A stretch of DNA of 5,454 nucleotides. Source: CAZKYP01 sp964556885. GTDB taxonomy: Bacteria > Planctomycetota > Phycisphaerae > Sedimentisphaerales > Anaerobacaceae. The translations under genes were made by a program, and so were the position numbers. Where the stretch lies: assembly GCA_964556885.1 (NCBI GenBank), contig CAZKYP010000220.1, positions 1-5,454 of the forward strand. The letters run 5' to 3'. Shown here piece by piece: positions 1 through 5,454 of the stretch (position 1 is its first letter; every line of letters begins with the position of its first letter). Below the pieces are notes generated by a model. That model was not told the DNA's origin, did no database searches, and saw nothing but the letters and a program-made list of their open reading frames with translations.

Positions 1-390
1 GATACTTGTAGTCAGCATTCTGGTTTAGTTACTCATATAGATAATCTATACAGACTATTGGACGAGAGGCGCACACAAACTGACCTTAAGCTTTCAGCCA
101 TTGACAAGGAAACAAAAGTAGCTAAAGTAGAAATGGAGAGGCGCCTGGAAGGTATGAATGAATTCCGCGCCCAACTGGAAAAACAAACCAACACATTTAT
201 TAGCCGTGGAGAATTATCTTTGATACTTGATAAGCGTGATGCTAAAATAGGTATGTTGGAGTCTAAGATTGACCCGCTACAAATATATACTGCTAAGGAC
301 AGTGGAGAAAAGAAATGGACAGATTATTTGATTACTACTATCATAGCAGCTGCTGTCTTTGTGGTGTTACATTTTTTAGTGTTGTTATAA
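1..390 (+). CDS. Coiled-coil protein with C-terminal membrane anchor (5' partial), phage XhlA/holin-accessory-like
   Basis: The frame is open from base 1 to the TAA at 388-390, giving 129 visible residues. The gene therefore begins before the window. The TTG at 58 is only an internal Leu codon: no ribosome site precedes it, and the protein reads smoothly through it (HIDNLYRLLDERRTQTD). The bulk is highly charged and rich in Lys, Glu, Arg and Gln, as in a long coiled coil, with the stretch ERRLEGMNEFRAQLEKQ. The last ~21 residues (about 325-387), after KKWTD, are a single hydrophobic helix ending at the stop, so the protein should be tail-anchored in the cytoplasmic membrane. This plan matches small phage proteins such as XhlA and other coiled-coil/TM proteins near holin and endolysin genes, and I recall EGMNEFRAQL-like stretches in phage proteins. 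The exact role is not shown here. The next gene starts 35 bases on. Confidence 0.8.
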   Translation, partial: DTCSQHSGLVTHIDNLYRLLDERRTQTDLKLSAIDKETKVAKVEMERRLEGMNEFRAQLEKQTNTFISRGELSLILDKRDAKIGMLESKIDPLQIYTAKDSGEKKWTDYLITTIIAAAVFVVLHFLVLL

Positions 391-425
391 TAAAGCTGTA
401 GAAGATAAGGCAAAGGAGTGTAAAG

Positions 426-749
426 ATGCAATTACATCAAAAGGAAATGGACAGGATCAAGGTAGAATCTTATGAAGATTGTGTTTGGTATATGCCAGAA
501 ATTGATAGCTGTAAATTACCTGGCATATGTGGAAAAAGATATTCAAAATGTTTTTGTAAGGAAGGCCAATTAAATGAAGTTTGTATTTGGATTACTAAAT
601 TCTTGAAATCAACACCAAAAGATATTGAAATTGATAAAGTAGAAGCAAAAGATTTGGCAAGTAAGTATGGTTATTACGTGGTAGATGATACTAATATTGA
701 TGAATCTTTTATTAGTGCGTTAGCTAAAATTTTTAAAAGCGGTAATTAA
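426..749 (+). CDS. Small cysteine-rich protein of unknown function
   Basis: This 107-residue ORF has a good ribosome site, AAAGGAG at 412-418, seven bases before the ATG. I do not recognise a family. Residues 19-53 hold six cysteines (C19, C29, C35, C42, C44, C53), including CKLPGIC and KCFC, together with aromatic residues. This could bind zinc or an Fe-S cluster, but the spacing is not a standard zinc ribbon. Residues 54-107 have no cysteine and look alpha-helical and acidic, apart from a short probable strand GYYVV at 82-86. There is no signal peptide or membrane segment, so it is probably cytoplasmic and disulfide bonds are unlikely. It lies between the membrane-anchored coiled-coil gene and the zinc-ribbon gene on the same strand. 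Existence of the gene is well supported; any function is open. Confidence 0.85.
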   Translation: MQLHQKEMDRIKVESYEDCVWYMPEIDSCKLPGICGKRYSKCFCKEGQLNEVCIWITKFLKSTPKDIEIDKVEAKDLASKYGYYVVDDTNIDESFISALAKIFKSGN

Positions 750-762
750 GAAACGCTTAAGA

Positions 763-789
763 CCCGCAGAATTACTTGCCGATTGCGGG
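763..789 (+). other. Hairpin in the 750-823 intergenic gap
   Basis: CCCGCA at 763-768 pairs with TGCGGG at 784-789 around a 15-base loop (one further G-T pair is possible). It is GC-rich compared with its surroundings. No T-run follows, so it is not a standard intrinsic terminator. It sits 20 bases before the ribosome site of the next gene and could act as an mRNA processing or stabilising element, or be chance. A six-pair stem is weak evidence. Confidence 0.35.
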
Positions 790-808
790 CACGGCGAATA
801 AATGACCT

Positions 809-815
809 AGGAGGG
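809..815 (+). promoter_or_regulatory. Strong ribosome binding site AGGAGGG
   Basis: A near-perfect anti-16S match lies eight bases before the ATG at 824 and fixes that start. It is stronger than the sites of the neighbouring genes, which suggests high translation of the beta-domain/zinc-ribbon protein, as expected for an abundant structural product. Confidence 0.85.
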
Positions 816-823
816 TTAAGATT

Positions 824-1615
824 ATGTATAGGGATAAGTTTGTATTGTCCATCATACACGATGGGCATCCAGTTAAAGAGACTGGGTATAGAGGGAGTAA
901 AGAAGTTGCTGTTCCCTTTGACAGCGAATATAAAATTCGCTTGAAGAACAAGAATGACAGATCTTGCACGGCGAGGGTATTTATCGATGGCAAGAGGGTT
1001 AGCCAGCTAGGCGATGTTATTATTAATGCTGGTGGAACCATTGATTTGGAACGGTATATCGACCGTTCTTTGGATCAGGGGAAAAGATTTAAGTTTGTTG
1101 CATTGGATCATCCTGATGTAGATGACCCGACATCTTCAAGTAATGGTATTATTAAAGTTGAGTTCAGAAAAGCTAAACATCAAAATGGAATAAAAATTGA
1201 TTTTGATTGGCGTGATTTTGTTTGGATGCCTCCTTATAAAGAGGATAATAATGGTCCTCAGTGGGTTTATACGGATGATAAGACTACAGCCGGAAAGTAT
1301 CCGCAAGAAGGCACTGTTTATTATTCTTCTTCTAACGTAATTAATGATACTATGAAGTGTTGTGCCGGGGGAGAATCTCAATCAAGATCATTTACTGCTC
1401 CTGGAGCTACTGTAGAAGGAAGTAAATCTAACCAACAATTTACATATTCTAGTTTAGAGGTAGAAGATTATGCTGTAGTATTGAAATTGAAGATTGTTGG
1501 TATAGAAAAGAAGGATAGTGTGATGTACCATAGTAAATATAAATACTGCACTCAGTGCGGTCAGAGAGTAAAGCGTGTTGATAAATATTGCTCAGAATGT
1601 GGGCGTAAAATATAA
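824..1615 (+). CDS. Beta-rich phage virion-type protein with C-terminal zinc ribbon
   Basis: 263 residues. Residues 1-~120 look like a beta-sandwich: short alternating strands, the segment YKIRLKNKNDRSCTARVFID, then GGTIDLERYIDRSLDQGKRF and SSSNGIIKVEF. This matches a family I recall from large tailed phages and viral metagenomes, in which a pseudo-repeat of the type 'xDGKxVxxxxYxG...YxIxLKN...VxVDG' is followed by a later motif, here GATVEGSKSNQQF (residues 194-206), and a closing beta stretch VVLKLKIVG. The middle is rich in Ser, Gly and Thr, with an adjacent Cys pair at 179-180. The last ~25 residues form a zinc ribbon, C242-x2-C245-x10-C256-x2-C259. There is no signal peptide or membrane segment. 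It is the last gene before the terminator at 1623. A structural or virion-associated role is an inference from recalled similarity; the zinc ribbon is directly visible. Confidence 0.85.
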   Translation: MYRDKFVLSIIHDGHPVKETGYRGSKEVAVPFDSEYKIRLKNKNDRSCTARVFIDGKRVSQLGDVIINAGGTIDLERYIDRSLDQGKRFKFVALDHPDVDDPTSSSNGIIKVEFRKAKHQNGIKIDFDWRDFVWMPPYKEDNNGPQWVYTDDKTTAGKYPQEGTVYYSSSNVINDTMKCCAGGESQSRSFTAPGATVEGSKSNQQFTYSSLEVEDYAVVLKLKIVGIEKKDSVMYHSKYKYCTQCGQRVKRVDKYCSECGRKI

Positions 1616-1622
1616 CAATATA

Positions 1623-1657
1623 TGCCCCGATCATTACTATGGTCGGGGCATTTTTTT
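1623..1657 (+). terminator. Rho-independent terminator
   Basis: TGCCCCGATCAT (1623-1634) pairs with ATGGTCGGGGCA (1639-1650) in a 12-bp stem containing one G-T pair, with a 4-base TACT loop, followed directly by seven T residues (1651-1657). It starts eight bases after the stop codon of the zinc-ribbon gene and closes the left transcription unit. The stem is strong and the T-run is only on the + strand side, so it acts on rightward transcription. Confidence 0.95.
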
Positions 1658-1713
1658 AGCTATTTTATTGAATTTTATAGAGGTTTTTATCTAGCAAATT
1701 CAGATTTATATTC

Positions 1714-1725
1714 TATAATATTATA
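1714..1725 (+). promoter_or_regulatory. Candidate promoter -10 box inside a 12-bp palindrome
   Basis: TATAATATTATA is a perfect palindrome whose first six bases are a consensus -10 box, about 45-55 bases before the first gene of the right unit and past the terminator, where a promoter is needed. No convincing -35 box is found 16-18 bases upstream and there is no TGn extension. It may therefore be a weak or activated promoter, or a promoter read by a phage-specific factor. A second, weaker -10-like TATTAT lies at 1731-1736. The rest of 1658-1768 is AT-rich and shows nothing else I can name. In DNA this AT-rich a short palindrome can occur by chance. Confidence 0.4.
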
Positions 1726-1768
1726 AAGGCTATTATATCTTACAGTGTTTAGAGGAGAGTAAAAAGAA

Positions 1769-2062
1769 ATGCCGGAAACTACTGAAAATTTTCATCACAT
1801 TCCTGTTGCTAGTAAAAAGAAAGGCAACGAGCTAAGAACTATATCTATTGGTAAAGGAATCAAGGCTTTATATGACCCTAAAAGAAAAGTTATAGTGACT
1901 TATTTATTTAGTGTCAAACAATATTCAATGAAAGAGGCCAAACAATGGATTAAAAAGCACAAAAGTAGTGCGGATATTTCTGTAGAGCTGGCATCTTTAG
2001 TGAAGGATATACAAGCTCTTTATAGAGAATCAAGGAACGAAGTGTTGCAAATTTTGAACTAA
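1769..2062 (+). CDS. Small basic protein leading the prkA operon, with phage-type W-x-x-x-H-K motif
   Basis: 97 residues, starting 11 bases after AGGAG (1753-1757). It is Lys-rich with no cysteine, signal peptide or membrane segment. Residues ~22-48 look like beta strands (LRTISIGKGIKALYD, KVIVTYLF). The segment YSMKEAKQWIKKHKSS (52-67) resembles the 'W-T-x2-E-A-x2-W-x4-H' motif that I recall from phage DUF2213/XkdF-type prohead protease and related proteins, although the leading Trp is Tyr here and no protease domain is present. Residues ~68-97 form a predicted amphipathic helix. The gene ends 17 bases before prkA, so it is probably co-transcribed with it as the first gene of the unit. It could be an adaptor or regulator of PrkA; that is a guess from position. 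The family is not firmly recognised. Confidence 0.8.
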   Translation: MPETTENFHHIPVASKKKGNELRTISIGKGIKALYDPKRKVIVTYLFSVKQYSMKEAKQWIKKHKSSADISVELASLVKDIQALYRESRNEVLQILN

Positions 2063-2079
2063 CCGGAAAGGAGAAAGCC

Positions 2080-4035
2080 ATGGACGATTTCAGAGATATT
2101 ATTTGTGAACAGCAGGAGTGCAAGAAAATAGAAGATTGGGAAGGCAATGTACTTGATTATCTATATAAAGTTCAAGAAGATTCCGGAATAGCTACTTTTG
2201 CACCTGGGCGTATATATAATATGGTAATGTCTCACGGATGTGATAAAGTCGATGAATCGCTCAAGCTAAGGGGATACGATGATTTAGTAACCTATAAATT
2301 TTTTGATGGTAATATTTTTGGAACTTTGGAATCTTTACATGATATAATGAGGTTCTTAAAAGCTGCTGCTCGTCGTACAGAAACAGGAAAAAGAATTCTT
2401 ATCTTGGTAGGTCCTGTTAGTAGTGGTAAATCTACCATTGCTGCTCTATTAAAAAGAGGGCTAGAACAAGATCGTGTGCCTAAATACGCATTAAAGAGCT
2501 GCCCTATGCACGAAGAGCCTTTGCACGCTATTCCTTTTGTAGACAGGAAATATTGGGAAGATAAGCTGAATATTAAAATTGAAGGGACGCTTTGTCCAGT
2601 ATGTCAACAGAGATTGGACGATGAATTTACTGAAGAGGGTATATCTCATTGGGATAAATTAGAAGTTGAAACTATTCAATTTTCAGAGCAAAAGCGTTTA
2701 GGTATAGGTACGTTTCAGCCAAGTGATCCTAAGTCCCAGGATGTTACTGAGCTCATTGGAAAAGTTAACATGTCGAAAGTAGCTCGATTCGGAGATACAG
2801 ATCCTCGGGCTTTTCAATTTGATGGTGAGTTGCAGGTAGCTAACGGTGGTCTAATTGAAATGATTGAACTTTTAAAAACTGATATTAAATTACAGTATGT
2901 TCTAATTTCTTTGGCTCAGGAGCAAGTTATTAAATCCCCTGGATTTCCTCAAATTTATGTAGACACTCTTATTTTAGCCCATACAAATCAAACTGAGTTT
3001 GATACATTTAGGTCTGACAAAAAGAATGAAGCATTACATGACAGGATGTATCCTATTATGGTTCCATGGAATTTGAGAGTGAGTGATGAGATTAAAATTT
3101 ATGAAAAAATGATTAGAGAATCTGATTTTAGGGATATACACATAGCTCCACACACTTTGAAAGTGGCTGCTGAGTTTGCAGTACTTTCGAGGATGGTTGA
3201 TTCAAGCAAAGTATCAAATAAAATTGAAAAAATGAAGCTTTATAATGGTGAAATTACTGAAGGTTTTAAGCAATCTGAAATAGATGTAAAGGCAGTAAGA
3301 CAAGAAGGTAAAGACAAGGGTGAGGGTATGACTGGTATTTCGCCGAGGTTTATAATTAATGCTCTTAACGTAGCCCTTGGTAGTAAAGAAGAAAAGAAGT
3401 GCGTCAATGCTATTGATATCATTAGATACCTAAGAGATAATTTTGACCATCATATTGGTATTGCTGAAGAAGACAAGGAGAGGTTTCTAAATCTTTTAAT
3501 AGGTGACAAAGATTCTGTTAGTGCTGAGTATAAAGAAGTAGCTAAAAAGGAAGTTAATATGGCTTTCTTGTATGCCTATGAGGAACAAGCAAACACATTG
3601 TTTGATAATTACATGAGAAATGTTACAGCTGTTTGTAAGAAAGAAAAGGTGTATGATTCTATTACAGGCGAATATTCTGATGCTGACGAGAAGTTGATGA
3701 GATCTATTGAGGAATTAGTTCCTGGTGGGGTGCCAGAAAATTCTAAGAATGAATTCCGTAATGGTATTTTTGTACATAAATCATCAGCGCTAGAGAAAGG
3801 CAAGAAATTTTCTTATAAGAATTACCCGCCGTTGAAAGATGCTATTGAAAAGAAACTTATGGGAGACCTTAAATCAGTAGTAAGTCTTTCGTTAGCTGAT
3901 ACCACTATTACAGATCCTAAGGCTGGCAGGCGCAGACAAAAAGCATTGACAACCCTATTAAAAAATGGGTATTGTAAAGAGTGTGCTAATGTGCTGTTAT
4001 CATTTATCGGTGAGGTTTTAAGGAAAGAAGAATAA
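2080..4035 (+). CDS. prkA: PrkA/YeaG-type AAA+ serine protein kinase
   Basis: 651 residues, full length for the family (about 630-645 in Bacillus and E. coli). AAAGGAG at 2067-2073 sits six bases before the ATG. The AAA+ domain spans roughly residues 80-380. It has Walker A GPVSSGKS (111-118, K117), the PrkA-specific CPMHEEPLH (C141, H144) and LCPVC (C172, C175), which may form a metal site, GIGTFQPSDPKSQD, a Walker-B-like region around E260, a sensor-1-like ILAHTN (N303), and NEALHDRMY with arginine-finger candidate R322. The C-terminal PrkA domain (~390-651) keeps GISPRFIINAL, ADEKLMRSIEELVPGGVPEN, AIEKKLMGDLKS and a closing GYCKECANVLLSFIG. In bacteria PrkA acts in the cytoplasm in starvation responses (YeaG) or sporulation (Bacillus). 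It was first described as a Ser/Thr kinase, and ATP-dependent protease activity has also been reported. Oddity: the usually conserved 'NRG' before Walker B is NGG here (G256). It overlaps the next gene by one base. Confidence 0.97.
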   Translation: MDDFRDIICEQQECKKIEDWEGNVLDYLYKVQEDSGIATFAPGRIYNMVMSHGCDKVDESLKLRGYDDLVTYKFFDGNIFGTLESLHDIMRFLKAAARRTETGKRILILVGPVSSGKSTIAALLKRGLEQDRVPKYALKSCPMHEEPLHAIPFVDRKYWEDKLNIKIEGTLCPVCQQRLDDEFTEEGISHWDKLEVETIQFSEQKRLGIGTFQPSDPKSQDVTELIGKVNMSKVARFGDTDPRAFQFDGELQVANGGLIEMIELLKTDIKLQYVLISLAQEQVIKSPGFPQIYVDTLILAHTNQTEFDTFRSDKKNEALHDRMYPIMVPWNLRVSDEIKIYEKMIRESDFRDIHIAPHTLKVAAEFAVLSRMVDSSKVSNKIEKMKLYNGEITEGFKQSEIDVKAVRQEGKDKGEGMTGISPRFIINALNVALGSKEEKKCVNAIDIIRYLRDNFDHHIGIAEEDKERFLNLLIGDKDSVSAEYKEVAKKEVNMAFLYAYEEQANTLFDNYMRNVTAVCKKEKVYDSITGEYSDADEKLMRSIEELVPGGVPENSKNEFRNGIFVHKSSALEKGKKFSYKNYPPLKDAIEKKLMGDLKSVVSLSLADTTITDPKAGRRRQKALTTLLKNGYCKECANVLLSFIGEVLRKEE

Positions 4036-4265
4036 TGTACGGTGATTTAATAACAGACGCATCAAATGTTAAAAGAAGACTCAGTGAAGCTGTTATGGAT
4101 GAAGTATGTCCTACATGTGGATCTCCAGACATAGAAGCTTCTTATGGTGTTTTTATATCTAGAACAAAGTATATGCAAACGATGGTGTGCGCAGTATGTA
4201 GTGCAGCGTGGAATATAATTTATGATAATGATCTGAATGTAGTTGATGTAAATACAGGAGAATAA
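4035..4265 (+). CDS. Small zinc-ribbon protein between prkA and yhbH
   Basis: 76 residues. The ATG shares its A with the prkA stop (TAATG), so translation is coupled. A modest AAGG (4020-4023) lies upstream inside prkA. CPTCGSPDIE (C25, C28) and CAVC (C52, C55), with W59 just after the second pair, form a C-x2-C-x23-C-x2-C ribbon. The shape 'CPxCGSxxIE...C.xCxxxW...Y.L' is common in small zinc-ribbon proteins of large phages. The N-terminal 24 residues are a probable helix (NVKRRLSEAVMDE). No enzyme motif is seen; it may bind nucleic acid or a protein partner. A gene at this position is not part of the usual bacterial prkA-yhbH pair, so it could be an accessory of this version of the system. 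It ends one base before yhbH. Confidence 0.88.
   Translation: MYGDLITDASNVKRRLSEAVMDEVCPTCGSPDIEASYGVFISRTKYMQTMVCAVCSAAWNIIYDNDLNVVDVNTGE
4256..4260 (+). promoter_or_regulatory. Ribosome binding site for yhbH inside the zinc-ribbon gene
   Basis: AGGAG lies within the last codons of the zinc-ribbon gene, six bases before the ATG at 4267. With the TAATATG junction it gives a tightly coupled start and fixes the yhbH start, since no better upstream start exists in this frame. Confidence 0.85.
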
Positions 4266-4266
4266 T

Positions 4267-5454
4267 ATGTCGGTTGTGAACCACCCAGATTGGGATTTGT
4301 CTGAGCGTGGTAAAAAGGATGCAGAAAGGCATCGTAAAAAGATAGACGACGCTATTCGGAAAAACGTCAAGGACGTTATTTCTGAAGAATCTATTATTAC
4401 CCATAAAAAGGGTAAGAAAGTAAAAGTCCCAGTCAAAGGGCTAAAAGATTACAGGTTTATACATGGTAGTAATAAAAAGGGCCAAGGCCAGGATGGTGAT
4501 AATGAAGGCGCTGGCCAAGGACAAGGCAAGCCTGGAGATATAATAGGCCGAAGACAAAAAAAGGGCGACGGTAAGGGCAAGGGCCAAGCTGGCAACGAGC
4601 CTGGTGATGATTACTTGGAAACAGAAGTTTCTATAGATTACCTTATAGAAATAATGTTCGAAGACCTTGGATTACCTTGGATAGAAGAGAAAATAAGAGC
4701 TAGTCAACTGGTGCCGAGCGGTTGGAAATTTGAAACTATTTCTAAAGTAGGAATACTTCCAAGAGTTCATAAAAAGCGCACCATGTTGGAAGCTATTAAG
4801 CGTAATGAATTATATGCTAAAGAGATAGAAGAAGCAACAGGATGTAATCATGATGATGCTTCGAGGGCTTTGACTCAAGCAAAAGGTGATATAAATGATG
4901 CGATTGATATAATCAATAATAACGAACTCGATATGTCGCTTGAACCTTACATCGTAGTAGAAGATGATGACATGAGGTATAAGCAGATTGAGGAGGATTA
5001 CGAATTACATTCAAACGCAGTAGTTATCGCTATGATGGATACTTCCGGGAGCATGACCACTGATAAGAAATATTTATGTAGGTCACTATTATTTTGGCTA
5101 ACAGAATTTCTAAAGAAAGTATATGATCATGTGGATATTAGATTTGTTACTCATACTACTGATGCTAAACTGGTGGATGAGGAAACATTTTTTCATAAGG
5201 GTGAAAGCGGCGGCACTTATTGCTGGAGTGCTATTGATAAAGCTCTTTACCTAATAGACACTGAATACCCAGTGGAAGAATGGAACATATATGTGATTTA
5301 TGTATCTGATGGTGACGATTTTGAACCTGATAAGACTATTAGATATATAGAAGAATTATTAAAACACAAAATTAGTATGTTTGCTTACACTGAAGTTGAT
5401 CCTGGTAGAGATGTTGGTAATACCTCTACTACGCAGACCCCAGCTTGGGGATTA
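4267..5454 (+). CDS. yhbH: YhbH/YeaH (DUF444) vWA-domain protein with UBA-like insert, 3' partial
   Basis: 396 residues are visible and the frame is open to the right edge. The Bacillus homologue is about 390 residues in total, so this one is longer and lacks only its C-terminus. In order: a charged N-terminus (1-60: HPDWDLSERGKKDAERHRKK, then VKGLKDYRFIHG, typical of the family); a Gly/Gln/Lys linker (67-115); the family segment TEVSIDYLIEIMFEDLGLPW (121-140); KKRTMLEAIKRN (~169-180); a UBA-like insert (179-219); HSNAVVIAMMDTSGSM with MIDAS D258, S260, S262; ETFFHKGESGGTYCWSA with T317; and VSDGDDF with D348. The metal site is complete, so the vWA domain should bind a divalent cation and partner proteins. 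YhbH/YeaH works with PrkA and SpoVR in starvation or sporulation physiology; its molecular role is poorly known. It is probably co-translated with the zinc-ribbon gene. Confidence 0.96.
   Translation, partial: MSVVNHPDWDLSERGKKDAERHRKKIDDAIRKNVKDVISEESIITHKKGKKVKVPVKGLKDYRFIHGSNKKGQGQDGDNEGAGQGQGKPGDIIGRRQKKGDGKGKGQAGNEPGDDYLETEVSIDYLIEIMFEDLGLPWIEEKIRASQLVPSGWKFETISKVGILPRVHKKRTMLEAIKRNELYAKEIEEATGCNHDDASRALTQAKGDINDAIDIINNNELDMSLEPYIVVEDDDMRYKQIEEDYELHSNAVVIAMMDTSGSMTTDKKYLCRSLLFWLTEFLKKVYDHVDIRFVTHTTDAKLVDEETFFHKGESGGTYCWSAIDKALYLIDTEYPVEEWNIYVIYVSDGDDFEPDKTIRYIEELLKHKISMFAYTEVDPGRDVGNTSTTQTPAWGL
4465..4611 (+). repeat. Low-complexity Gly/Gln/Lys linker coding region
   Basis: Residues 67-115 of the YhbH protein are built from irregular GQ, GK and GD units (GQGQDGD, GAGQGQGKPGD, GDGKGKGQAGNEPGD). 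The DNA shows repeated GGCCAAGG and GGGCAAGG words. A Gly-rich flexible stretch here is normal for the YhbH/YeaH family. The local codon choice differs from the rest of the unit: of 16 Gly codons 10 are GGC, whereas prkA uses mostly GGT and rarely GGC. Confidence 0.8.
4801..4923 (+). other. UBA/TS-N-like helical insert in the YhbH protein
   Basis: Residues 179-219 read as three short helices with the UBA/EF-Ts-N signature: helix 1 with AKEIEEATGC, helix 2 with HDDASRALTQAKG, helix 3 DINDAIDIINNN. Key features are the Thr-Gly turn (ATGC), the Ala-Leu pair in helix 2, Gly-Asp before helix 3, and the 'xAIxxI' helix 3. In the bacterial family, as I recall it, 'IKRN' is followed after ~15 residues by 'DDLRF'; here ~45 residues separate IKRN from DDDMRY. 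UBA-like domains generally bind proteins or, in EF-Ts and NAC, sit on translation factors. Confidence 0.75.

Noticed and set aside
58..390. A complete gene starting at the TTG at position 58
   Set aside because: The frame is open to base 1, the upstream residues continue the same helical pattern, and no ribosome site precedes the TTG. The gene is 5' truncated by the window.
763..789. Intrinsic terminator after the Cys-rich gene
   Set aside because: The stem is only six pairs with a 15-base loop and no T-run follows.
772..1041. 89-codon open frame on the minus strand
   Set aside because: It is antisense to the zinc-ribbon/virion-type gene, which has a strong ribosome site and recognisable motifs. 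It has no support of its own.
1658..1768. tRNA, small RNA or riboswitch in the gap
   Set aside because: The gap is short and almost entirely A and T, with no cloverleaf or conserved aptamer elements.
4062..4436. 124-codon open frame on the minus strand
   Set aside because: It lies wholly antisense to the zinc-ribbon and yhbH genes, has no ribosome site and encodes an implausible Cys/Ile/Tyr-rich product.
4465..4611. CRISPR-like or tandem-repeat array
   Set aside because: The repeated words are codons of a Gly/Gln/Lys linker in frame with yhbH; spacing is irregular and no spacers exist.

Overview
The window looks like a piece of a large phage, or of a prophage or phage-derived element, from an AT-rich, low-GC Gram-positive (Firmicutes/Clostridia-like) host. 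The host guess rests on strong AGGAGG-type ribosome sites ahead of nearly every gene, AT-rich codon use and a classic hairpin-plus-T terminator. The phage guess rests on small genes packed on one strand and on three proteins that resemble phage families: a coiled-coil protein ending in a membrane anchor, a beta-rich virion-type protein with a C-terminal zinc ribbon, and a small protein with a motif familiar from phage prohead-protease-type proteins. No capsid, tail or replication gene is visible, so the phage assignment is an inference.

Layout: all seven genes are on the + strand. Left unit (1-1657): the 3' part of a coiled-coil/transmembrane gene (1-390, open at the left edge), a Cys-rich small protein (426-749), a short gap with a hairpin (763-789), a beta-domain/zinc-ribbon protein (824-1615) and a strong intrinsic terminator (1623-1657). 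Gap (1658-1768): very AT-rich, with a perfect TATAAT inside a 12-bp palindrome, the probable promoter region of the next unit. Right unit (1769-5454, runs off the edge): a 97-residue protein, PrkA (2080-4035), a 76-residue zinc-ribbon protein overlapping it by 1 base, and a YhbH/YeaH (DUF444) von Willebrand A protein (4267 to the edge, 3' end missing).

PrkA and YhbH/YeaH are the first two members of a conserved bacterial trio (PrkA-YhbH-SpoVR in Bacillus; YeaG-YeaH-YcgB in enterics) tied to sporulation or stationary-phase and starvation physiology. Here both keep their key motifs: Walker A, the Cys/His cluster and the arginine-finger region in PrkA, and a full MIDAS metal site in YhbH. The operon differs from the bacterial one in three ways. 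A small zinc-ribbon gene sits between the two core genes with tight translational coupling, an unfamiliar 97-residue gene leads the operon, and the YhbH protein carries an apparent UBA/TS-N-like three-helix insert of about 40 residues between its N-terminal region and the vWA domain. A SpoVR-like gene is expected just beyond the right edge. The most interesting reading is a mobile, probably phage-borne, remodelled version of the PrkA-YhbH-SpoVR system, perhaps used to steer host dormancy or sporulation.
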